This document shows positions 5,501-9,243 of a stretch of 9,243 nucleotides of DNA, piece after piece. Positions within the stretch are counted from its first letter, which is position 1; every line of letters starts with the position of its first letter. Under the pieces are notes generated by a model. The model saw nothing but the letters and a program-made list of their open reading frames with translations, had not been told where the DNA came from and did no database searches. The position numbers and the translations under genes were made by a program. The DNA comes from CALAEC01 sp050692915. GTDB lineage: Bacteria; Actinomycetota; UBA4738; CALAEC01. The stretch covers positions 1 through 9,243 of the forward strand of contig JBOGVU010000094.1 of NCBI GenBank assembly GCA_050692915.1. Direction: 5' to 3'.

Positions 5501-6939
5501 GCCGCCCGGTCGGGGAGCCCCCCGATGCCGCCGGCGAGGCTGTAGGCGTCGACCCCCCGGCGTCGGAGGTCGTGGGCCACCATCTCCGATCGGTTGCCGT
5601 GGGTGCACACGAACACGTAGGTGCGGCTCCGGTCGAGCCCCCCGGCCCACTCTTGGATCCGGCTCAACGGCAGGCGCAGATCGCCTGCGGGCGGGCCCTC
5701 CTCCCGTTCCCGGACGTCCACGACCACGGCGTCCGGGGGCGGCGCGTCGAGGACGTGCTCCGGCGGGGGGCCGGGCTGCCACGTCCTGAGGTCGACCACG
5801 ACGGCCGAGCGCGCCGCGTCGTCCACGAACGCTTCGTCCAGCCGCCCTTCGGCGCTCACCACGTGCCGGAGGCGTGCGGCGGTCTCCACCCGGCCGGTGG
5901 CGATGTCACAGTGCTCCTGCACACGAGCCGAGGCGTCGTGGGTGCCTATGGCCCGCGCCCTGGTCAGGATCTCCTCCTTGTCCATGCCGATCAGCGGCCG
6001 GAGCACCGGCACACCGGCGGCGTCCTCCGTCACCGCGAGGTTCCGCACCGTCTGCGTGGAGACCTGGCCGAGGGCCTCGCCGGTGACCAGCGCCTCGGCG
6101 CCCAGCCGCTCGGCCACGATGGTCCCGGCCCGGTACATGGCGCGCTTCAGGACGACCTGCCGGATCCCCGGCTCGACCCTGGCCCGGAGGACCGCCACCG
6201 CCGGTGCCAGGTCCACCACGTGCGCGCGGGGCTCCACCCCGGGGGCCCACGCGTCCACCAGCCCCCGGGCCACCTCGAGCGCCGCGTCCACCTGACCACA
6301 TCCCCCCAGATCGCAGATCACCAGGTCCAGGGCCATCCCCCGCCGCATGGCCATCCAGGCGGCCACCGGGGAGTCGAACCCGCCCGAGAACAGGGCCACG
6401 GCCCGACCGCCCACGCCGACCGGCAGCCCGCCGGCCCCGGGACGGCGCTCCAGGACGAGGTAGGCCGTGTCGTCCACGATCTCCAGGGCCACTTCGACGT
6501 CGGGGTCCCCCAGATCGACCCCGGCCGACCCGGGGCGCAGAGCCTCACCGAGGGCCACGGCCACGTCGATCGACCGGAACGGGTGCTCGCCCGAGCGCCG
6601 GGCCCGGACCGCGAAGGTCCGACCGGCCACCCGGTCGCTGAACGCCCCGGCGGCCGCTCCCACCAGGTCCCCGAGTGAGGCGAACCGCACCATCGAGGCA
6701 TCGGAGACCGAGTGGAGCCCGAAGACCCTCCCCAGCACCGCCGCCGCGGCCTCGGGGTCGTCGGCGCGGACCAGCAGCCGGCTCCACCGGGACTCGACCC
6801 GGGCCTGAACCCCCCGGCGCCCGAGGGCCGCCCGGACGTTCCCGGTCAGCGTCCGGAGGAACCGCCGGCGCGTCCGGGCCGACTTCGTCCCGATCTCGCC
6901 GGCGATCTTCAGCACGAGCAGGCGCTCCATGCCCACCAT
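5497..6939 (-). CDS. thiI: tRNA sulfurtransferase ThiI with C-terminal rhodanese domain
   Basis: A 480-residue protein, close to the 482 residues of E. coli ThiI. It has an N-terminal ferredoxin-like and THUMP region (to ~165) with AGEIGTKS..TRRRF near the start; a PP-loop ATP pyrophosphatase domain with SGGFDSP (185-191), TGEALGQVSTQTVRNL (286-301) and RPLIGMDKEEI (314-324); Cys344 in QEHCDIA, the position of the acceptor cysteine; and a rhodanese domain (~375-475) with active-site loop CTHGNR (Cys445). ThiI adenylates U8 of tRNA and inserts sulfur to make 4-thiouridine; in rhodanese-bearing enzymes the rhodanese cysteine carries the persulfide, usually supplied by a cysteine desulfurase. 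A role in thiamine thiazole synthesis is known in some bacteria, but no thiamine genes are nearby. The start is ATG at 6939, 18 bases after the DUF309 stop; ATG at 6930 is an alternative, and neither has a strong ribosome site. Confidence 0.93.
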   Translation of the reverse strand: MVGMERLLVLKIAGEIGTKSARTRRRFLRTLTGNVRAALGRRGVQARVESRWSRLLVRADDPEAAAAVLGRVFGLHSVSDASMVRFASLGDLVGAAAGAFSDRVAGRTFAVRARRSGEHPFRSIDVAVALGEALRPGSAGVDLGDPDVEVALEIVDDTAYLVLERRPGAGGLPVGVGGRAVALFSGGFDSPVAAWMAMRRGMALDLVICDLGGCGQVDAALEVARGLVDAWAPGVEPRAHVVDLAPAVAVLRARVEPGIRQVVLKRAMYRAGTIVAERLGAEALVTGEALGQVSTQTVRNLAVTEDAAGVPVLRPLIGMDKEEILTRARAIGTHDASARVQEHCDIATGRVETAARLRHVVSAEGRLDEAFVDDAARSAVVVDLRTWQPGPPPEHVLDAPPPDAVVVDVREREEGPPAGDLRLPLSRIQEWAGGLDRSRTYVFVCTHGNRSEMVAHDLRRRGVDAYSLAGGIGGLPDRAA

Positions 6940-6957
6940 GGTAGTCCGGAGGAAGCC

Positions 6958-7434
6958 TCAGCCGATCGCGGGAGGCTCGAGGTCGGGGAGCCCCCGGCCG
7001 GCCCGCTCGGCCTCCTCGATGGCCCGGGCCTGGGCCTCGAGGACCTCAGCCAGGGACGCAACGTCGACATCCCGGTGCCGAGGACCGTACCGGAGGATCC
7101 TGGAGAGGCCCCGTCGGATGAGCGTGTGAGCGCCGTGGGGGTTCCCCCGCCGGTAGTGCGTGTAGCCCGCCCCCACCTGGGACAGGCCCTTGAAGAACTC
7201 CTCGTCGGCCGTCCCCTTCGCCTGCTTCCAGGCCGTCTCCCAGGCCTCGTGGGCCGGGAAGAACCGGCCCTCGTCGAAGTGCCGCCGGGCCAGCGCGTGG
7301 TTCTCCTCCAGCGGGAGCGCGTCGAAGTCCTCAAGATGGAGGCGGTTCTCCTCGTCCCAGGGGAGGAGCCGGCCGAGCTCGTCACGAGGTCGTGTGGTCT
7401 TCTGGCCGGGCTCCCGGCGCCTGGGCTCCGACAC
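6958..7434 (-). CDS. DUF309 domain-containing protein
   Basis: A 158-residue soluble protein. The DUF309 helical domain covers roughly 42-115: NHALARRHFDEGRFFPAHEAWE (45-66) with the family motif F-x-x-HE-x-WE, then EEFFKGLSQVGAGYTHYRRGN (78-98) and a GAHTLIRRGLSRI helix. The family has no established biochemical function that I know of; the invariant His-Glu and Trp residues are present. The N-terminal ~28 residues are charged and probably flexible. The start is GTG, with no Shine-Dalgarno site; instead TAGGAT lies 6 bases upstream, so a leaderless transcript is likely. It is the first gene of the DUF309-thiI-LOG-alkZ operon, with thiI starting 18 bases after its stop, and it is divergent from the membrane protein gene. 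Confidence 0.85.
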   Translation of the reverse strand: MSEPRRREPGQKTTRPRDELGRLLPWDEENRLHLEDFDALPLEENHALARRHFDEGRFFPAHEAWETAWKQAKGTADEEFFKGLSQVGAGYTHYRRGNPHGAHTLIRRGLSRILRYGPRHRDVDVASLAEVLEAQARAIEEAERAGRGLPDLEPPAIG

Positions 7435-7440
7435 GCGGCC

Positions 7441-7446
7441 ATCCTA
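7441..7446 (-). promoter_or_regulatory. Probable -10 box (TAGGAT) of the DUF309-thiI-LOG-alkZ operon
   Basis: TAGGAT on the minus strand lies 6 bases before the GTG start, so transcription would begin at about the start codon. I find no convincing -35 box 16-18 bp further upstream. The call rests on position and resemblance to the other two leaderless-type starts. Confidence 0.45.
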
Positions 7447-7472
7447 CGTCCTGGTACCCGGCGGGCCGGCTT

Positions 7473-7480
7473 GCTACTGT
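7473..7480 (+). promoter_or_regulatory. Possible extended -10 (TGC-TACTGT) for the membrane protein gene
   Basis: An extended -10-like element with TACTGT (7475-7480) preceded by TG. Transcription would start near 7487, giving a ~25-base leader that contains the Shine-Dalgarno site. The -10 match is modest and there is no clear -35 box. Confidence 0.3.
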
Positions 7481-7496
7481 CCTCCCGACCCGCTCC

Positions 7497-7506
7497 GGAA
7501 GGAGGG
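7497..7506 (+). promoter_or_regulatory. Shine-Dalgarno site of the membrane protein gene
   Basis: GGAAGGAGGG, whose GGAGG core (7501-7505) is 6 bases before the ATG at 7512. It shows that the protein starts here, not at upstream in-frame codons that lie inside the divergent gene. Confidence 0.8.
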
Positions 7507-7511
7507 AAAGA

Positions 7512-8033
7512 ATGGCACAGCAGCCGCCGGTCCCACCCCCGCCGCCTCCCGGCACCCCGTACGCAGGACCGCCTGCGGGCGCCCGCCCGGGCTCGGTCAC
7601 GGGGGCGGCCGTCGTGCTCATCATCCTCGGCGTCCTCTACGCCCTCATCGGCGTGCTCGTGGTCGTCGGAGGGGGCGCCGCATCCGACCTCCTGGGCGGC
7701 GGCGTCGCGGGCGCGGCCATCGCCATCGGGGTGGTGATAATCGCCTACGGAGTGCTGGACATCATCTCCGGGATCAAGGTCCTCGGCCTGAGCCCGGGGT
7801 GGCGGATCGGGGGCATCGTCCTGACGGCGATCGGCGCCCTCCTGGCCCTGCTCGGCACGATCGGGGCCTTCGCCGGAAGCGACGAGCTCCAGATCGATCC
7901 GAACACGCTGGAGTTCACCACTGTCTCCACCGGTCCGAACGCGGGAGGGATCATCTTCGGGCTCCTGTTCCTGGCAGGGAACGTGATCGCCATGATCCTG
8001 CTGATCCGGTCCAGCCGGGCGTTCGTCCGGTAG
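7512..8033 (+). CDS. Small proline-rich four-helix membrane protein
   Basis: A 173-residue protein. Residues 1-28 are a cytoplasm-like linker rich in proline, including a run of seven prolines (7-13), and contain no signal peptide. Four hydrophobic segments follow: about 30-53, 64-90, 98-121 and 144-165, very rich in Gly, Ala, Ile, Leu and Val. A polar loop (122-143, with DELQIDPNTLEF) separates helices 3 and 4, and the tail ends in RSSRAFVR. By the positive-inside rule both ends are probably cytoplasmic. The proline-rich N-terminus plus a compact four-helix unit recalls DUF4064/DUF4190-type actinobacterial membrane proteins, but I do not assign it firmly. It is divergent from the DUF309 gene across 77 bp and ends 30 bases before the nicotinate phosphoribosyltransferase gene. 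Its function is unknown. Confidence 0.82.
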   Translation: MAQQPPVPPPPPPGTPYAGPPAGARPGSVTGAAVVLIILGVLYALIGVLVVVGGGAASDLLGGGVAGAAIAIGVVIIAYGVLDIISGIKVLGLSPGWRIGGIVLTAIGALLALLGTIGAFAGSDELQIDPNTLEFTTVSTGPNAGGIIFGLLFLAGNVIAMILLIRSSRAFVR

Positions 8034-8051
8034 GAGCGAGCGCGTCTGCCC

Positions 8052-8057
8052 TATCCT
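8052..8057 (+). promoter_or_regulatory. Probable -10 box (TATCCT) of the nicotinate phosphoribosyltransferase gene
   Basis: TATCCT, 4 of 6 consensus bases, ends 6 bases before the ATG at 8064. There is no Shine-Dalgarno site at that ATG; the nearest purine run (TAGGAG at 8031) is about 27 bases away. A leaderless transcript is the simplest reading. No -35 box is evident. Confidence 0.45.
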
Positions 8058-8063
8058 CGCGGC

Positions 8064-9243
8064 ATGGGGGCCGCGCTCCACACCGATCTCTACGAGCTGA
8101 ACATGGCCTCGTCGTACCTCCGGCGAGGGATGACGGCGCCGGCGACGTTCAGCCTGTTCGTACGGAACCTACCCGAAGGGTGGGGCTTCCTGGTTGCCTG
8201 CGGGCTCGACCGGTGCCTGGACTTCCTGGAGGGGTTCCGGTTCACCGACGAGGACCTGGGCTTTCTCCGGACCGAGCTCGGGTACCCGGAGGCGACCCTC
8301 GAGGCCTTCGCCTCGCTCCGCTTCACCGGCTCGGTGCGGGCGGTGCCCGAGGGCCGGCTGGTGTTCCCCAACGAGCCGCTCCTGGAGGTGACCGCGCCCC
8401 TCCCCGAGGCCCAGCTCGCGGAGAGCTACCTCCTCAACCAGATCACCTACCAGACCGCGGTGGCCTCGAAGGCGGCCCGGTGCCGCCTGGCCGCCCCCGA
8501 CGCCGCCATGGTGGACTTCTCCTTCCGCCGGGTCCACGGCACCGAGGCCGGCCTGGGGGTGGCCCGGGCCACGGCGATCGTGGGGTTCACGGCCACCTCG
8601 AACGTGGAGGCGGCCCGAACCCTGGGGCTCCGGGCCACCGGGACCATGGCCCACTCGTACATCGAGGCGTTCCCCACCGAGATCGAGGCGTTCCGGGCCT
8701 TCGCCGAGGACTTCCCCGACCGGGTGGTCCTGCTGGTGGACACCTACGACACGGCCCACGGGGTGCAGAACGCCATCGAGGTGGCCCGGGAGCTCCGGGA
8801 CCGGGGCCGCACTCTTTCCGGGATCCGGCTCGACAGCGGGGACCTGGCCCGGCTGGCCATCGAGGCCCGGCGGGCCCTGGACGCCGCGGGGCTTCAGGGG
8901 GTTCAGATCATGGCCTCGGGGGGCCTCGACGAGCATGAGATCGCCCGCCTGGGGTCCGCGGGGGCGCCCATCGACGTGTACGGGGTGGGCACGAAGGTCG
9001 GGGTGGCCGAGGACGCCCCGGCCCCGGACAGCGTGTACAAGCTCGTCGAGTACGACGGCGAGCCCGTCTGCAAGCTCTCGGTGAAGAAGGTCACCCTCCC
9101 GGGGCCGAAACAGGTGTGGCGCACACCCGGCGGCGACATCATCGGAAGGGCCGACGAGGACGGCCCGGACGGGGGCGAGCCGCTCATGGTCGAGGTCATG
9201 GATCAGGGCCGTCGCCTGGACGACGGCTCCATCACCGAGGCGG
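8064..9243 (+). CDS. pncB: Nicotinate phosphoribosyltransferase (3' end beyond window)
   Basis: The frame stays open for 393 codons to the window edge, so the protein is cut short; a usual length of about 430-450 suggests ~40-60 residues are missing. It catalyses nicotinate + PRPP (+ ATP) to nicotinate mononucleotide, the entry step of the Preiss-Handler route to NAD in the cytosol. Marks: HTDLYELNMA (6-15), DFSFRRVHGTEAGL (151-164), IVGFTATSNVEAA (172-184), GTMAHSYIEAF (193-203) with His197 at the position of the phosphorylated histidine in the family, LLVDTYDT (223-230), GIRLDSGDL (253-261), MASGGLDE (283-290) and DVYGVGTKVG (304-313). All expected active-site segments are intact. The start is ATG at 8064, directly upstream of the first conserved motif. 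The gene lies behind the membrane protein gene but probably has its own promoter. Confidence 0.94.
   Translation, partial: MGAALHTDLYELNMASSYLRRGMTAPATFSLFVRNLPEGWGFLVACGLDRCLDFLEGFRFTDEDLGFLRTELGYPEATLEAFASLRFTGSVRAVPEGRLVFPNEPLLEVTAPLPEAQLAESYLLNQITYQTAVASKAARCRLAAPDAAMVDFSFRRVHGTEAGLGVARATAIVGFTATSNVEAARTLGLRATGTMAHSYIEAFPTEIEAFRAFAEDFPDRVVLLVDTYDTAHGVQNAIEVARELRDRGRTLSGIRLDSGDLARLAIEARRALDAAGLQGVQIMASGGLDEHEIARLGSAGAPIDVYGVGTKVGVAEDAPAPDSVYKLVEYDGEPVCKLSVKKVTLPGPKQVWRTPGGDIIGRADEDGPDGGEPLMVEVMDQGRRLDDGSITEA

Noticed and set aside
5501..5782. N-terminal extension of the LOG protein to 372 residues
   Set aside because: The added part lies within the rhodanese-coding end of thiI in another frame and is Arg/Pro-rich; the GTGA overlap gives a better start.
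7190..8938. A 582-codon plus-strand open frame spanning the DUF309, membrane protein and pncB genes
   Set aside because: It crosses three well-supported genes in another frame and reads as low-complexity Arg/Gly/Pro sequence without motifs.
1..9243. CRISPR array, tRNA/rRNA gene, insertion sequence, phage or defence cluster
   Set aside because: No regularly spaced repeats, no recognisable transposase or integrase product, no tRNA-like cloverleaf and no defence-family protein were seen; nearly all sequence is accounted for by recognised genes.

Overview
The window is dense, high-GC bacterial DNA (I estimate close to 70% G+C), with strong G/C preference at third codon positions, GTG as well as ATG starts, very short gaps and several overlapping genes. 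Together with promoters whose -10 box lies only 6-7 bases before the start codon (probable leaderless mRNAs), this points to an actinobacterium or a similar high-GC lineage, probably environmental. That placement is inference; no rRNA or other taxonomic marker is present.

Region 1 (1-672): one plus-strand RibD/DHFR-like reductase gene with a perfect Shine-Dalgarno sequence, then 77 bp without a gene. Its codon use is visibly less G/C-biased than that of the genes to its right. Region 2 (673-3543): a minus-strand four-gene operon, transcribed right to left: winged-helix regulator, SRPBCC (AHSA1-like) protein, alpha/beta hydrolase, second RibD/DHFR-like reductase. It begins at a near-consensus promoter (TTGACA, 18 bp, TAAGAT) overlapped by a perfect 5-bp inverted repeat, a candidate autoregulatory operator. 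The two reductase genes meet tail to tail.

Region 3 (3565-7446): a second minus-strand operon with tightly packed junctions: DUF309 protein, ThiI with a C-terminal rhodanese domain, a LOG/SLOG-fold protein with an unrecognised N-terminal extension, and an AlkZ-like winged-helix DNA glycosylase homologue with a QxQ motif. The thiI/LOG junction is a 4-bp GTGA overlap and LOG/alkZ overlap by 20 bp, so translational coupling is likely. Region 4 (7447-9243): plus strand, a proline-rich small four-helix membrane protein divergent from the DUF309 gene, then a nicotinate phosphoribosyltransferase gene cut off by the window end.

Most genes are recognisable housekeeping or accessory families. I see no mobile element, CRISPR array, RNA gene or obvious defence locus. 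The parts worth a second look are the regulator promoter/operator, the repeated leaderless-start architecture, the coupled DUF309-thiI-LOG-alkZ operon (tRNA thiolation, nucleotide-binding and DNA-repair families together), and the uncharacterised extra domains on the LOG and SRPBCC proteins.
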